64,000 nucleotides of DNA from Muribaculum intestinale (GCF_002201515.1 NZ_CP021421.1:1-64000), one strand, 5' to 3'. Counted from the first letter of the stretch, positions 8,164 to 18,063 are shown. Notes: generated from the sequence alone by a model not told the origin. Numbers and translations are program-made.

Positions 8164-8748
8164 CTAAATCTGTCGGAGTACCCGGATAACGGCGCGGATG
8201 TATCCCGGATTCTCGGCATAGCCGATGTTTTTCAGCCACAGCAGATAGTTTCCGCCCTTATAGCGGTACTGCACTTTGGTATAGTAGGCTTTGACGCTCT
8301 CCGTCCAATGGGAGAACTCGTAGTATTCGCCCGTCCTCGGATTGGTAAGCCCGAAAAGGTTATGCTTGTTTCGGCAGACTGACGACTTGAACCATCCGGT
8401 TTCAAGAATCGCCTGGGCCAGCACTATCTTCGGAAACTTGATTCCGTTCCTCCTTATCTCTTCAACGAGATTCGGAATCGTCAGCTCAGGCAAATTACGG
8501 TTATGCCCGCTATCCGTCCGGGATTTGCTCACTGTGCCAGAATTGCGGAATACCGAGTTGTTATCATTTATTTGATTACTGTCAGATTTGCATTCTTGCA
8601 GAGGCTTGATATTGGTAATTATTTCTTTTTCAATGACTTTATCCGTCTTGACAAGATTGTGACCCACAATGGGGCAATCCTTGGTGATGGTATGGAACTG
8701 GGCTATAGACGAAAAGGGAACCGCAATCATGGCGGCAAGTGTCAGAAT
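8164..8748 (-). pseudogene. Glucosaminidase (GH73-like), 5' end replaced by IS21
   Basis: The C-terminal half is a peptidoglycan hydrolase of the glucosaminidase family: IVLAQAILETGWFKSS with the catalytic Glu, NLFGL, then HWTESVKAYY. Upstream is a low-complexity linker and the last part of a signal peptide (TLAAMIAVPFSSIAQ). IS21 copy 2 enters at 8748/8749, just before the signal peptide core, so the native start is lost. The frame stays open into the IS and an ATG at 8757-8755 in the IS terminus would give a protein starting MLDT with a usable signal sequence. In conjugative elements such enzymes open the cell wall for the mating channel. Confidence 0.65.
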
Positions 8749-8822
8749 TGTATCTAACATTTGAAAAGGGACCCGGATAGCATTTGAAAAGGGGACCACC
8801 CGGGATGGGGATGCAAAGATAA

Positions 8823-9611
8823 TTATATTTGTTGAGTCATCATTTCCTGAGTTTCTTTCATGCGGTATGATTTGCCTGTCATGTTAAGCAGTATAGCCTT
8901 GTGGGTCAGGCGGTCTACCATTGCGGTGACCAGTACTTTGTCGTCAATAATCTCGTTCCAGCGGTTGAAGGCGAGATTGGTTGTGACGACGGTCGTCTTC
9001 TTGTCGGTGCGGAGGGAGAGATGGTTAAAGAGCATCTCTGCGCCGGCCTTGTCGCAGGAGACGTATCCGAACTCATCACAGATGACCATGTCGTATCTCT
9101 CGAACTTGTTTTCCAGCGACCGGAGTGTCAAAGCGTTGCGGCACTCGCGTATCTGCGTGAGCAGTCTTGGCACGGATGTGAACAGCACCGAGTGTCCGGC
9201 ATTACATGCGGCGATACCGAGAGCTGTCGCCAGATGAGTCTTGCCTGTTCCGGGATTGCCGTATAGAATGAGGTTGCGTCCGTTTTTGATGAAGTCGAGT
9301 GTCTCGAGTGTCGGGAGCGCTTTCCGGGCATCGGCGGGCAGAGCGTCGGTGTCGATTTCGTTAAGATAGCGAAGTTGCGGGAACCCTGCGTTTTTGATGC
9401 GGTGACGGCGCTGGTTTTCAGAGCGGTTCTCTTTTTCGCGCCGGAGCAGTTCGGCTGTAAACCGCCATAGGTTCCATTGTTCGTCGGCGCTCTGCTGTAT
9501 AAGCAGGTCGATGTCGCGCCGCACAAGCGGGAGTTTAAGGTCGAAAGCGCATGAGCGAATGAGCTCCCGAAGTCCGTCACGGTCTGTTTCATGTATGTCT
9601 GTCATTGTCAT
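8823..9611 (-). CDS. istB: IS21 helper ATPase IstB (copy 2)
   Basis: Same 262-residue AAA+ helper as in copy 1, with Trp46 and Leu56 as in copies 3 and 4. Walker A at residues 118-126 is intact. Starts 31 bases after the istA stop. Confidence 0.95.
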   Translation of the reverse strand: MTMTDIHETDRDGLRELIRSCAFDLKLPLVRRDIDLLIQQSADEQWNLWRFTAELLRREKENRSENQRRHRIKNAGFPQLRYLNEIDTDALPADARKALPTLETLDFIKNGRNLILYGNPGTGKTHLATALGIAACNAGHSVLFTSVPRLLTQIRECRNALTLRSLENKFERYDMVICDEFGYVSCDKAGAEMLFNHLSLRTDKKTTVVTTNLAFNRWNEIIDDKVLVTAMVDRLTHKAILLNMTGKSYRMKETQEMMTQQI

Positions 9612-9642
9612 TCAGTGTATTGGTTGTTTTTTGGGGGGGTAT

Positions 9643-11244
9643 TCAGTCTGCCTGCGATGCGCGGGTATATTCCATAAATGATGAAAGCATGTCAAGGGTA
9701 TGGCTTGCCGAACTTTCTATTTCAGCCTGTTGCGGGTCGGGAACGTTCGTTGCCGCGATATCGGCGGTTGACTGCATATGTCCTTCCGCCGAGATCATCT
9801 GAGCCTGTATCTGTTCAGATGAGAGGCGCTGGAGCCCGCGGGACGAAAGACTTGTGGCGGCACGGACGATGTCAGTGTATGCCAGATTGTTGTCGCGGGT
9901 GAACACAAGCAGTTCTATGAAGCTTCGCGGAGACTCGCGGAAGTGTTCGCGGTAAAGCGCCGCCACCGACGGATGTACCTGTTGCAGAGCCACAGACCGC
10001 CCCAGAGCGGCCGGTTTGCGCAGGAATGTACCCAGATAATGCATCAGGTCGATGACCCAGTCGCCGGAGCGTCGGCTTCGGGCATGATTGGCCACCTTGT
10101 CGCGTCCGTAAAGCACCACGATGCGCTCGGAATACAGCTTTACCGCCACCTGCGAGCCCACCAGACGGTCGGGCACAGAGTAGTGCACTCCGTCAACGGT
10201 TATCGTTGAATACTTTCCGACGCGGTACAGCCGCTGCTCGAAGCAGCCGATGTCACCGTGGTCCAACGGACGTAGCGCCGCCAGATCGGCCTGTATGCGC
10301 AGGCGTTTTTCTTCCGCCGACATGTTGGACGCCTCTGTGTTGAGCCTGTCGCAGACTGCCGCCAGATGCGTCTGCGCGGCATCCAGGGAGTCAAACCGGA
10401 CCTCGAACGAGAATGCACGACGCCGGATATATTCCACCGAACGTTCCACCTTGCCTTTTTCCCATCCCGAGCGAGGGTTGCAGAAATGGGGTGTGAAACA
10501 GTAGTGTACCTCCATGCGCAGCAGCGCATCCGTGTGCTCGCGGTCGCGCCCGAGGAACTTCTTTACGGCGGTACGCATGTTGTCATAGGCCATCACGCGC
10601 GGGGTGCCCCCCAACTCCCGGAAGCAGTTGCGGTGGGCTTCCATAAGAGCCAGGGTATCTTCGCGCGAAAACAGATATGCCTTGCGCATCTTGCTGTGGT
10701 CGAGGGTGAATACCGCCATGTGAAGGCGAGTCCTGACTCCACCGATCCACAGGGTAAGCACGCCCCAGTCGAACTCGCAACGGAATCCAGGCTCATAGTC
10801 CTGACGGATATATGCCTTTGCAGGCTTTTCTTGCGACTTCGGCGCTGCCTCCAGCGCACGGACATACTGACATACTGTGGAATAGGCGATACGCACGCCA
10901 TCGTCCTGAAGACGTCGCCACATATCGAGCTTGCGCATCTGCTGCTTGTGCAATCCGGCAGCGACGTTCTCCCGGTTGCGGGCGATAAAACCATCGATGC
11001 GACGGCGGACATCATCGGTCACAACACGCCTGACGCGTCCGCTGCTGTCATACTTCGGCCTGGTCAGCAGATAATCGTCAACCTCCCGCTCTGTCGGTGA
11101 CGGGCCGGCCTCTCTCTCGAACTCGCGCAGATACTTGCGCACGGTCTTGCGGCTCATGCCGTTGCGGCGCGCTATCTCGCGGATGCTCATCCCCTCGCGG
11201 CGATGAGACAGAATAATGGATGTTTTTTCCTCCATGTGTAGCAT
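9643..11244 (-). CDS. istA: IS21 transposase IstA (copy 2)
   Basis: The 533-residue DDE transposase, with D159, D221 and E267 present. It differs from the other copies by Lys185 instead of Asn185 and shares Met19 with copies 3 and 4. Confidence 0.95.
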   Translation of the reverse strand: MLHMEEKTSIILSHRREGMSIREIARRNGMSRKTVRKYLREFEREAGPSPTEREVDDYLLTRPKYDSSGRVRRVVTDDVRRRIDGFIARNRENVAAGLHKQQMRKLDMWRRLQDDGVRIAYSTVCQYVRALEAAPKSQEKPAKAYIRQDYEPGFRCEFDWGVLTLWIGGVRTRLHMAVFTLDHSKMRKAYLFSREDTLALMEAHRNCFRELGGTPRVMAYDNMRTAVKKFLGRDREHTDALLRMEVHYCFTPHFCNPRSGWEKGKVERSVEYIRRRAFSFEVRFDSLDAAQTHLAAVCDRLNTEASNMSAEEKRLRIQADLAALRPLDHGDIGCFEQRLYRVGKYSTITVDGVHYSVPDRLVGSQVAVKLYSERIVVLYGRDKVANHARSRRSGDWVIDLMHYLGTFLRKPAALGRSVALQQVHPSVAALYREHFRESPRSFIELLVFTRDNNLAYTDIVRAATSLSSRGLQRLSSEQIQAQMISAEGHMQSTADIAATNVPDPQQAEIESSASHTLDMLSSFMEYTRASQAD

Positions 11245-11359
11245 TTTGTGGAATCGTTGATGTCGTTCTTTCTAATCAACGATATCCGGTTGAACTTACC
11301 CATGGGGTGGGTCCCTTTTCAATTGCTCTACCTGGGTCCCTTTTCAAATGTTAGATGCA

Positions 11360-11466
11360 ACGACCTTTGGTTTTCTCTCGACCCGGACGGCTGGGCCTCG
11401 GTGATGTCGGGAAAGGCTATCGCCGAAAATCTTGTGTGGGAGTGGAACACCATCAAATACAGATAA
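11360..11466 (+). pseudogene. 3' remnant of a gene cut by IS21 copy 2
   Basis: An open frame runs out of the IS end and codes for about 35 residues (LWFSLDPDGWASVMSGK, later VWEWNTIKYR) before TAA. It is followed 42 bases later by the zinc-ribbon gene on the same strand. It is the tail of an upstream gene in the conjugative element whose body is missing. The family is not recognised. Confidence 0.5.
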
Positions 11467-11508
11467 CGAGAATACAGTTGAAGACAATCAAATTTTTTAC
11501 ATTTCAAT

Positions 11509-12054
11509 ATGGATAACGAAACAAAGATTATCGGCCGCTGCCCGGTGTGCGGCGGCAACGTGGTAAAGACCTGCAAGGGCTACCGCTGCGAGAACAATAC
11601 CGGGGAGGACGGCAAGTGCGGCCTCTTCATCAACGGTGTGATCGGCAACCGCAAGATGTCCGATGACGAGATTGCGAAACTGCTTGAGAAGCGGAGCATA
11701 TTGCTCGACGGCTTCGCCACCAAGGAGTGGAAGGCTTTTCCAACGGTGCTTGTCATGGGTGACGACGGGGTTATATCAATGGAGTCTATTGTGGCGCGTT
11801 GCCCCCGGTGCGGCGGAGAGATCCGTGTCGGAGCAAAGGCGTTCAACTGCTCCAACTACCGTCAGGAGGGGAATCCCTGCGATTTCGTGATATGGCGCAA
11901 CATAGGCGGCCACCTGATGACGCTCGACGACGTGCGCGAGATATGCGCCGACGGCGTTACATCACGCGAGATAGAGATGTATGGCGAGAACGGCGCGATA
12001 TACCGCCGCAAGCTCGGCCTATCACCCGACAAGACAAAGGTTATCAAGGTATGA
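11509..12054 (+). CDS. Double zinc-ribbon protein (topoisomerase C-terminal-like)
   Basis: A 181-residue protein with two similar modules. Each has CPxCGG then a second Cys cluster: CPVCGGNV with CENNTGEDGKCG, and CPRCGGEI with CSNYRQEGNPC. This matches the zinc-ribbon and Toprim-C-repeat modules at the end of DNA topoisomerase I/III, which bind single-stranded DNA. Stand-alone versions are common in Bacteroides conjugative elements. The stop overlaps the start of the next gene (ATGA), so the two are coupled. Confidence 0.65.
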   Translation: MDNETKIIGRCPVCGGNVVKTCKGYRCENNTGEDGKCGLFINGVIGNRKMSDDEIAKLLEKRSILLDGFATKEWKAFPTVLVMGDDGVISMESIVARCPRCGGEIRVGAKAFNCSNYRQEGNPCDFVIWRNIGGHLMTLDDVREICADGVTSREIEMYGENGAIYRRKLGLSPDKTKVIKV

Positions 12055-12590
12055 GGCCGGGAACGAAACTCGCAATAATGCTCGCCTCCGGCGCGTTGGT
12101 CTGGGGGATTATAGCGATGGCCGTGTGCTGGCGCGAGAAGCCGCAGAAGCGGGCCGTAAGAGTGGCGCAGACCGCCCTCCATGCCTCGGTTGACAATCCT
12201 GAATCGGTGAAGGTGATTGCCGTCAGCGATCCGGACAGCGTTTTCGGACGCTGCTACATCGACGACGAGGAAAAGATGGCGATAGCCGTGTCTATGATGA
12301 AGGTAAACGAGAGGGTGATGTCGCAGACCGACAACCTCGGCAGCATGGACTTTGACAATCCCGCCCTCCGGGAGCTTGTCGAGAGGCAGATGTCCTCTAT
12401 GTCGGCCATGCGCTCCCTTATGTCGTTGGAAGGCCCGGACGCTCCCCGAAAGCCGTTCAGCGGCTGGAAGGTCAAGATAGAGTACGAGGCCGTATCGGAA
12501 AGCGGCACTCCCTACCGCTCGGAATACTGGTTTATCACCGACCGCGACGCGCAGTGCGTGGTAAGCTCTTTCGAGATACCGTTGCTGTAA
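12051..12590 (+). CDS. Single-span membrane protein, unknown
   Basis: 179 residues starting MRPGTKLAIMLASG. One hydrophobic helix at about residues 6-26, then a soluble part with acidic and Met-rich stretches (QMSSMSAMRSLMSL) and a C-terminal YWFITDRDAQ segment. I chose the ATG at 12051 because it overlaps the upstream stop as ATGA and places the transmembrane helix at the N-terminus; the frame is open further upstream but only antisense-like low-quality sequence is there. Family not recognised. Context: accessory gene of the conjugative element. Confidence 0.65.
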   Translation: MRPGTKLAIMLASGALVWGIIAMAVCWREKPQKRAVRVAQTALHASVDNPESVKVIAVSDPDSVFGRCYIDDEEKMAIAVSMMKVNERVMSQTDNLGSMDFDNPALRELVERQMSSMSAMRSLMSLEGPDAPRKPFSGWKVKIEYEAVSESGTPYRSEYWFITDRDAQCVVSSFEIPLL

Positions 12591-12654
12591 ACAATATTCA
12601 TCATTCAACCAACCCGTAAACACGATTATATCAACTCCAAAACAACTAACGCTT

Positions 12655-12846
12655 ATGAAGGATCTTCTTAATCAAATCGAAACTCTCACCACCTCGTTTA
12701 TGAAGGACGCCTCGTCGCAGCTTGACAAGGGTAACAAGGCGGCGGGGCTTCGCGCCCGTCGCGCCTCCCTGGAGCTGGAGCCGCTGCTAAAGCGGTTCCG
12801 CAAACTGTCACTGGCGGCTGCAGCCTCCGGCAAAAGACAAGATTAG
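12655..12846 (+). CDS. Histone H1-like protein
   Basis: A 63-residue helical basic protein (MKDLLNQIETLTTSFM..., then KAAGLRARRASLELEPL and FRKLSL). It matches the short histone H1/Hc1-like proteins common in Bacteroidota, which bind DNA without sequence preference. It lies 64 bases after the membrane protein in the same direction, with ParB next. A nucleoid-type protein on a mobile element may silence or package the incoming DNA (inference). Confidence 0.8.
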   Translation: MKDLLNQIETLTTSFMKDASSQLDKGNKAAGLRARRASLELEPLLKRFRKLSLAAAASGKRQD

Positions 12847-13270
12847 CATCAGGATGTTCTGGCAGGGACATTCATTATCCACTCATTATTGCGGCTTCCA
12901 TTTTACTGCCATTCCAAATAATAGGACAATTTCTTTGCTATCCGGGAATCTCTGTGCGCGAGCATGGGGATTCTCTCTTCTGTCGGCCCGTGGCTCTCGC
13001 GCCCGTGTATTTTTCGTTACAAAGTTACGGCTGGCGGTGACGGCGGCAAGCGACCGCCTTCGGCTTGCCTGCGTGAAAAAATCCGGCAGCCTTCCGCGAT
13101 TTGTGCCAAATCGGGTATTCCGTATTTTTTCGCTTGCCACGCTTGCCTTGCGCCCCCTGTGCCCTCCGTCCTGATTGTATCGAAAAAATCACCCGGACGC
13201 GAGAAGCCGCAAGGCTTCAGACAAAAGGGAAAAAACAAACATTTCTCAAACATCTAAAACCCTTTTAATT
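12847..13270 (+). other. Gene-free stretch before parB
   Basis: 424 bases with no credible gene. Open frames here have no family features and unusual composition. On the minus strand TAACTTTG (13027-13020) fits a -7 box and would start a transcript running towards the histone gene, but I see no matching -33 element. Otherwise nothing clear. Confidence 0.4.
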
Positions 13271-15151
13271 ATGGAAGCAGCAAACCATACCAACGCCAAC
13301 AACGCAGTAAACGTGACCACAATCGCCCTCTCGCTCATTCAGCCGAGTGGCTTCAACCCCCGAAAGAGTTTCGACGAGCAGGCTCTTACCGAACTTGCCG
13401 ATTCTATCCGTCAGCACGGGGTGATACAGCCTGTAGGGTTGCGCCCCATACCCGGCACCGACCGATACGAGATAGTGTTCGGCGAAAGGCGTTACCGCGC
13501 CTCGCTCATAGCCGAGCAGACGGGAATCCCGGCAGAGATATATGACAACCTTTCCGACAAGGAGGCGGAGGAAATGGCGATTACCGAGAATCTGCAACGG
13601 CAGGACATCGCCCCTATGGAGGAAGCCTCGGCTTTCCGTCGCCTCATAGAGAGCGGACGCTACGACGCGCAGTCACTCGCCGTGCAGGTAGGCAAGAGCG
13701 TGGCCTATATCCGCACCCGAATGAAACTTACGACCCTCATACCCGAAATAGCCTCATTGCTTGACACGGACGACATCACCGTCAGCGTGGCCTCCGAGAT
13801 ATGCCGTTACGGCGAGGACATCCAGCGTGAGGTTTACGAAAAGCACCTCAAAGACGGTCTGCCGTACAATAGTTGGCGTGGCATGAACGCCTCTAAGGTG
13901 GCGCAGATGATAGAGCGCGACTTCACAACCGAGCTTTGCCGTTACAGCTTCGACAAATCAGCGTGTGCCTCATGCCCCCACAACACCTGCAATCTGCTCC
14001 TTTTCGTGGAAGAGGGCTACGAGGGAAAATGCGCAAAATCCTCATGCCTCAAAGAGAAGCACACCGCATACCTCGCCGAAAAGGCAGTATCCATGCTTGC
14101 CGAATACCCCGAAGCCAACCTCTGCCAATACCAATACGACACCAACGAGGCGGTTGCCTCGCGCCTTGCCGAAATGGGCTACGAGATAGAGACCGTAAGC
14201 GATTATCCCAAACGCTTCCCGACCGAACCCGACGCACCGCAGAGGGAGGAAGATGATACCGACGAGGAATACGCGGATATGGTGCAGGACTATCAAGAGG
14301 AAATGCAGGAGTATTACACTGAACGTGCCGAACTGCTCTCAAAGAGCGAGGCAGGAGAAATAACCCTCTATATATGGGTTGGGCGCAATGACGTGACCCT
14401 CGGCTACAAGGCTGTGCCCGTAAAACAGCGCGAGGACGGCAGTGCCTCCACCGCGATAATAGCCGACTTGAAGGCAAAGGATATGCGTAACAAGGAGATA
14501 GCCGTTGAGCATACAATCGCCGACACAAAGGAGCAAATCAAAAAGGTTGACATCACCGAGGCGAAATTCTCCAACGAGGAAGACAAGATGATATATTTCT
14601 TCCTGCTCTCATCGCTTCGCAGGGAGCATTACGAGGCCGTGGGTCTGACCGACCGTGACCCATACAAGGCTCTCGACGACATGGAGAAAATGGCAATCAT
14701 CGCCAAACTCAACGCCAAGACCAAGGCGATTATCCGCAGGGATTTCCTTATCGCCAATTTCCAAGGCGCATACCGCACCAACGCAATATCCGGCCTCCTT
14801 TTCGCTTTCGCCAAGAAGCACATGCCGGACGAGTTCGCGGCAATCGAGAGCCAATACAACGAGATATACGAGAAGCGTCACAAACGCCTTGAAGAGCGCA
14901 TAGCGCAACTCAGACCTACCGACCTGCCGGAGGCTGAACCCGAGGCTCCCGAAACTGCCGAAACGCCCGAAGCCGACGAGCCGGAGGAAGCCGTGACCGA
15001 CCCTGCCGAGGAAATTGCGGCTGAACCTGCCGATAAAGCACCCGAAGAAACCACCGAAGAAACCACCGAAGAAGCCGAGGTCATTCAACCCGACCCTGCC
15101 GAGGACGCACCGCAGGGAACTGACAACGACACCGAAGAAGCTGCCGCCTAA
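13271..15151 (+). CDS. ParB/RepB/Spo0J-type partition-like protein
   Basis: A protein of about 626 residues. The N-terminal ParB CTPase/nuclease-like domain shows LIQPSGFNPRK, ELADSIRQHGVIQP and GERRYRAS, then a helix-turn-helix region (SLAVQVGKSVAYIRTRM). A Cys cluster follows (CASCPHNTC with a later CAKSSC), probably a zinc site. The last 110 residues are an acidic Glu/Pro/Ala-rich tail with imperfect repeats. I chose the ATG at 13271 rather than an earlier in-frame one because the upstream residues look non-coding and the ParB fold begins soon after. Large ParB proteins of this kind are standard in Bacteroides conjugative elements; whether they act in partition or gene control is not settled. 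Confidence 0.8.
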   Translation: MEAANHTNANNAVNVTTIALSLIQPSGFNPRKSFDEQALTELADSIRQHGVIQPVGLRPIPGTDRYEIVFGERRYRASLIAEQTGIPAEIYDNLSDKEAEEMAITENLQRQDIAPMEEASAFRRLIESGRYDAQSLAVQVGKSVAYIRTRMKLTTLIPEIASLLDTDDITVSVASEICRYGEDIQREVYEKHLKDGLPYNSWRGMNASKVAQMIERDFTTELCRYSFDKSACASCPHNTCNLLLFVEEGYEGKCAKSSCLKEKHTAYLAEKAVSMLAEYPEANLCQYQYDTNEAVASRLAEMGYEIETVSDYPKRFPTEPDAPQREEDDTDEEYADMVQDYQEEMQEYYTERAELLSKSEAGEITLYIWVGRNDVTLGYKAVPVKQREDGSASTAIIADLKAKDMRNKEIAVEHTIADTKEQIKKVDITEAKFSNEEDKMIYFFLLSSLRREHYEAVGLTDRDPYKALDDMEKMAIIAKLNAKTKAIIRRDFLIANFQGAYRTNAISGLLFAFAKKHMPDEFAAIESQYNEIYEKRHKRLEERIAQLRPTDLPEAEPEAPETAETPEADEPEEAVTDPAEEIAAEPADKAPEETTEETTEEAEVIQPDPAEDAPQGTDNDTEEAAA

Positions 15152-15170
15152 GCGATAGGCAAATGTTTGA

Positions 15171-15210
15171 GCAAGCCACCCCAAACCGAATGGTGCGGGG
15201 TGGCTTTTGC
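15171..15210 (+). terminator. Terminator after parB-like gene
   Basis: Stem GCCACCCC (15175-15182) with GGGGTGGC (15197-15204), followed by TTTT; outer GCAA/TTGC pairs extend it. It lies 20 bases after the stop. The rest of the gap to 15456 is AT-rich with nothing else I can identify. Confidence 0.8.
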
Positions 15211-15456
15211 TCGTACCCGACCAAAAGCCGCCGGTTTTGGAAACCTGTCAGCCAGACTGATTTGGAAAATTGTTTATCAAATAAGCCCCATAGGATATTA
15301 CATATAATCAGGATGTCGGGGAAGACTGCTACTAATTGACAGATTTCTGTATCTGAAAAACGAGGGAGACTATTTTAATTAGTGAATAACATTCATTGCT
15401 GACCAATTTAGTAAAACAAGATAATAGGTTTGTGAATACCTATATTATATATGGAC

Positions 15457-17070
15457 TCAAAACTTGTATGTCAGCATCAAGTGAAACCCAAGCTGCTTGC
15501 TCTCTATATGAGGACTTATGGTTGATGTTCCCCCATCTCTTATGGTCAATCCATCATAATTGGTATTTCTGATATACATATCGAATCCTGCCGTGAAATA
15601 CAACCTTTTCCAAATGTCATAGCTAAATGATGCCTCAAAATGATTGAATGAAGAATTAGAGGAATCACCTTGCACATTGACAGGCTTGCCTTCTGGTGTA
15701 GTTGACCAATCAAAATCAGAATCATAGCCATTCCATGTATAAATCTTGTAAAACTGGTTTGCAAGCCTTAACGACAGCCTGTCATTCCAAAGATTAAGAT
15801 TTGCTCCCGCCTTTATTGAGAATCCTGATCCCCAGTTGTAGTTGCGGTGATAGTCACGATAGAAGTCGGTAAGGATTCCCGCCAAAGCTATACCGTTTAG
15901 ATGCAGAAAACCGTCAATTCTCATTATCGGCAATGGCTTGTATCTGAACATAACGCCGCCTCCGACCGAAGCCGGGGCACCCAGCTTGTACGGTACGGCG
16001 CATGGAAACAGTTTCGAGCTGTTTCTCTCTTCGCGGATTGTGTCAGAGTCAAAAAAGTCAAAATGCTGGTATAGACCAACATTTAGGTTTAAATCTTTTT
16101 TATCCACAATCTCCTTTGAAAGAAGTCTGCCGACAATCTCTGCACGACTTAAAAGCGGCTGAGATTTTATTCCCTGTACTTCAAGCAAGAAAGTAAAATA
16201 ATCGTATGGAGCTTTCGTTGTCTCAGCAAATTTGTCGCCATACTCTATATTTACTTCCGCCGCAACGCCTGCCTTGGTACCCTCGTCATTATCCCACAAT
16301 GTAAGCAATCGTCCGCCTAACGATAGCTCTACACTGATTGGGGGAATTCCGAAATTGCGTCCGGGAGTATTGCGCTTTTTCCAGGCATCACCGGAAAATA
16401 TACGGGTAAGTCCCCTCATGGGGTTAACAACGAATGCAGCAAGCTCCCTTCCAAATCTTTCCCCACCCGATGCTCGGTCGTCGATGATAAGGTCGGAAGC
16501 CCTGTAAAGCACCTCTCCGATAGCGGCACCGCCCACAGGGGTGGCTATTATATCGTTTGTAGAGGGGTATTCACACTCCATGAACATCTCCCACATGGCA
16601 CTGCCTCCTATGGCAAACAGTTCCGACTGCCAGAAATTATAGCCGTTGGAACGCCCTGCATTGAAGAAAATTGATCCATTATAGGGATGGTCGAACATAT
16701 TGGTATGCAGATGGTCGTCATCCCACTCGAAGCCGTGCCGGAAATTCTCTTTGATGGTGCTCCATGATATATAGGCATAGTGCCCGTCAAGCACATAACG
16801 GTCGAACGCCCATAAACCGATATTGAAACCGACAGTCTCTCCGGCAGCGCGCCAGAAATGCTTCTTTCGATACCTTGCAACATCAATACTGTCTGGAGGA
16901 ACCACCTCCGAGACAGTGTGTGAGTCTTGAAACCGGAGTTTGCCCGAAGATATAACAGATAAGGTATCCGCCTTCTCTAATGTGTCGGTGTCAATCTGGG
17001 AGTAAGCCGGCAATATTGCAGCATATACTGATATAATTACTAAAAGCAAAAGTCTTTTCATATTGTTCAT
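15457..17070 (-). CDS. DUF3943 outer-membrane protein
   Basis: A 537-residue protein with a signal peptide (KRLLLLVIISVYAAILPAYS). It has the family's conserved middle: FDRYVLDGHYAYISW, FEWDDDHLHTNMFDHPYNG and GGAAIGEVLYRASD. The C-terminal half is beta-barrel-like and ends in a Phe (LMLTYKF), as outer-membrane proteins do. Function is not established; genes of this type often sit beside TonB-receptor/DUF4249 pairs, as here. It follows the DUF4249 gene by 6 bases, so it is the last gene of that operon. Confidence 0.82.
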   Translation of the reverse strand: MNNMKRLLLLVIISVYAAILPAYSQIDTDTLEKADTLSVISSGKLRFQDSHTVSEVVPPDSIDVARYRKKHFWRAAGETVGFNIGLWAFDRYVLDGHYAYISWSTIKENFRHGFEWDDDHLHTNMFDHPYNGSIFFNAGRSNGYNFWQSELFAIGGSAMWEMFMECEYPSTNDIIATPVGGAAIGEVLYRASDLIIDDRASGGERFGRELAAFVVNPMRGLTRIFSGDAWKKRNTPGRNFGIPPISVELSLGGRLLTLWDNDEGTKAGVAAEVNIEYGDKFAETTKAPYDYFTFLLEVQGIKSQPLLSRAEIVGRLLSKEIVDKKDLNLNVGLYQHFDFFDSDTIREERNSSKLFPCAVPYKLGAPASVGGGVMFRYKPLPIMRIDGFLHLNGIALAGILTDFYRDYHRNYNWGSGFSIKAGANLNLWNDRLSLRLANQFYKIYTWNGYDSDFDWSTTPEGKPVNVQGDSSNSSFNHFEASFSYDIWKRLYFTAGFDMYIRNTNYDGLTIRDGGTSTISPHIESKQLGFHLMLTYKF

Positions 17071-17076
17071 CTCATC

Positions 17077-18060
17077 TTATTCAGTTGGAAATGGTCCTAC
17101 AATCTTCATTACATCAATCTCACTTTCTGCCATAGTATAGCACCCCAATATGCCAACTCCGCCCTCTATGTTAGAGAAAACCTTTACCGGGTCAGCAATG
17201 CCGAGGTCAATCATACCACCCTGCAGCCCTTTGTCTCCCGTCTGGTTTATCAGAACGCTTACAAGATAGTCATAATATGCCTTGGAGATTGCATAAAGTC
17301 TGAATCCACGCTTCATCTGTGTTTTTCTCCATTCATTAGACCCTTTTACCATCTGCACTATTTCCTTGACTACAATGGTGTGTTCTTTACCATCAATCCC
17401 TTTGTCAGAAAAAGGAAGCCCGTATGGTGAATATGGCTCCCATCCTGGAAGTGTGGAATGGATTTGGCTGGCAAGCTGCTGAAATACAAGCTCATGGGCA
17501 AAGTCTCGTTCTCCCATCCTGATGTCCTTGCCTCGCTCCACCGCGTCCCATTGCAGAAAATAATAATTGTCTTCATCCGGACGGTCTGTAAACGTAATGC
17601 CATACGTGAATATAAAGTCTGAGTTGGTATAGATACTTACCGGACCCTGCCGCTCTACCGAGACTCCTTCTATGCTGGCCGCATCCGGCATAATGTCGGA
17701 TGCGGAGACGAAGGTCTCTGAGTATTCGGTGCTGATAGTAACCCTGTCACCAGACTGTATTTTTATATCCGATATATATAGATTTCTTGTTTTATCATAT
17801 TCCATGATTCCTCTTCCAACTTCGTTTACCTTAACCAATATGTTAAGGTCTTTCACGTATGTCCTGTCGTTATGGATGTCGGAAAAGAAATAGGTCTTTG
17901 TCGCCGACACCTGCAGTGAAGAATCCGGACATACCAAAGAATTGATGGTAAGGATATTCTCGCCGTCCTTGTCGCGGTATTCGTCAAGATCCACCTCGTG
18001 ATAGCACGAGATAAGCATGACCGGGAACAAGGCTGAAAGCAGATATTGTTTGTTTCGCAT
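17077..18060 (-). CDS. DUF4249 lipoprotein
   Basis: A 327-residue protein with a lipoprotein signal (LFPVMLISCYHEVDLD, lipobox LISC). It then has the DUF4249 features: NILTINSLVCPDSSLQV, a beta-rich N-terminal domain and LYAISKAYYDYLVSV near the end. Such lipoproteins are usually encoded right after a TonB-dependent receptor and probably act as its surface partner. The receptor gene lies 3 bases upstream but is truncated by IS21, so the pair has lost its native promoter and partner. Confidence 0.82.
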   Translation of the reverse strand: MRNKQYLLSALFPVMLISCYHEVDLDEYRDKDGENILTINSLVCPDSSLQVSATKTYFFSDIHNDRTYVKDLNILVKVNEVGRGIMEYDKTRNLYISDIKIQSGDRVTISTEYSETFVSASDIMPDAASIEGVSVERQGPVSIYTNSDFIFTYGITFTDRPDEDNYYFLQWDAVERGKDIRMGERDFAHELVFQQLASQIHSTLPGWEPYSPYGLPFSDKGIDGKEHTIVVKEIVQMVKGSNEWRKTQMKRGFRLYAISKAYYDYLVSVLINQTGDKGLQGGMIDLGIADPVKVFSNIEGGVGILGCYTMAESEIDVMKIVGPFPTE

Positions 18061-18063
18061 TTT

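Larger units (their letters stand above)
8749..11359 (-). mobile_element. IS21-family insertion sequence, copy 2 (inverted)
   Basis: Same element as at 3-2613, in opposite orientation. Termini TGTATCTAAC at 8749 and TTAGATGCA at 11359. Flanks are ...GTCAGAAT on the left and ACGACCTT on the right, with no target duplication. The left flank is a glucosaminidase and the right flank is the tail of an unrelated gene. With copy 1 it forms an inverted pair around 2614-8748, a segment that could flip by homologous recombination. Confidence 0.93.

Noticed and set aside
12854..13174. A 106-codon open frame between the histone-like gene and parB
   Set aside because: Composition is Arg/Ser/Leu-rich as in non-coding GC-rich DNA, with frames open on both strands and no recognisable domain.
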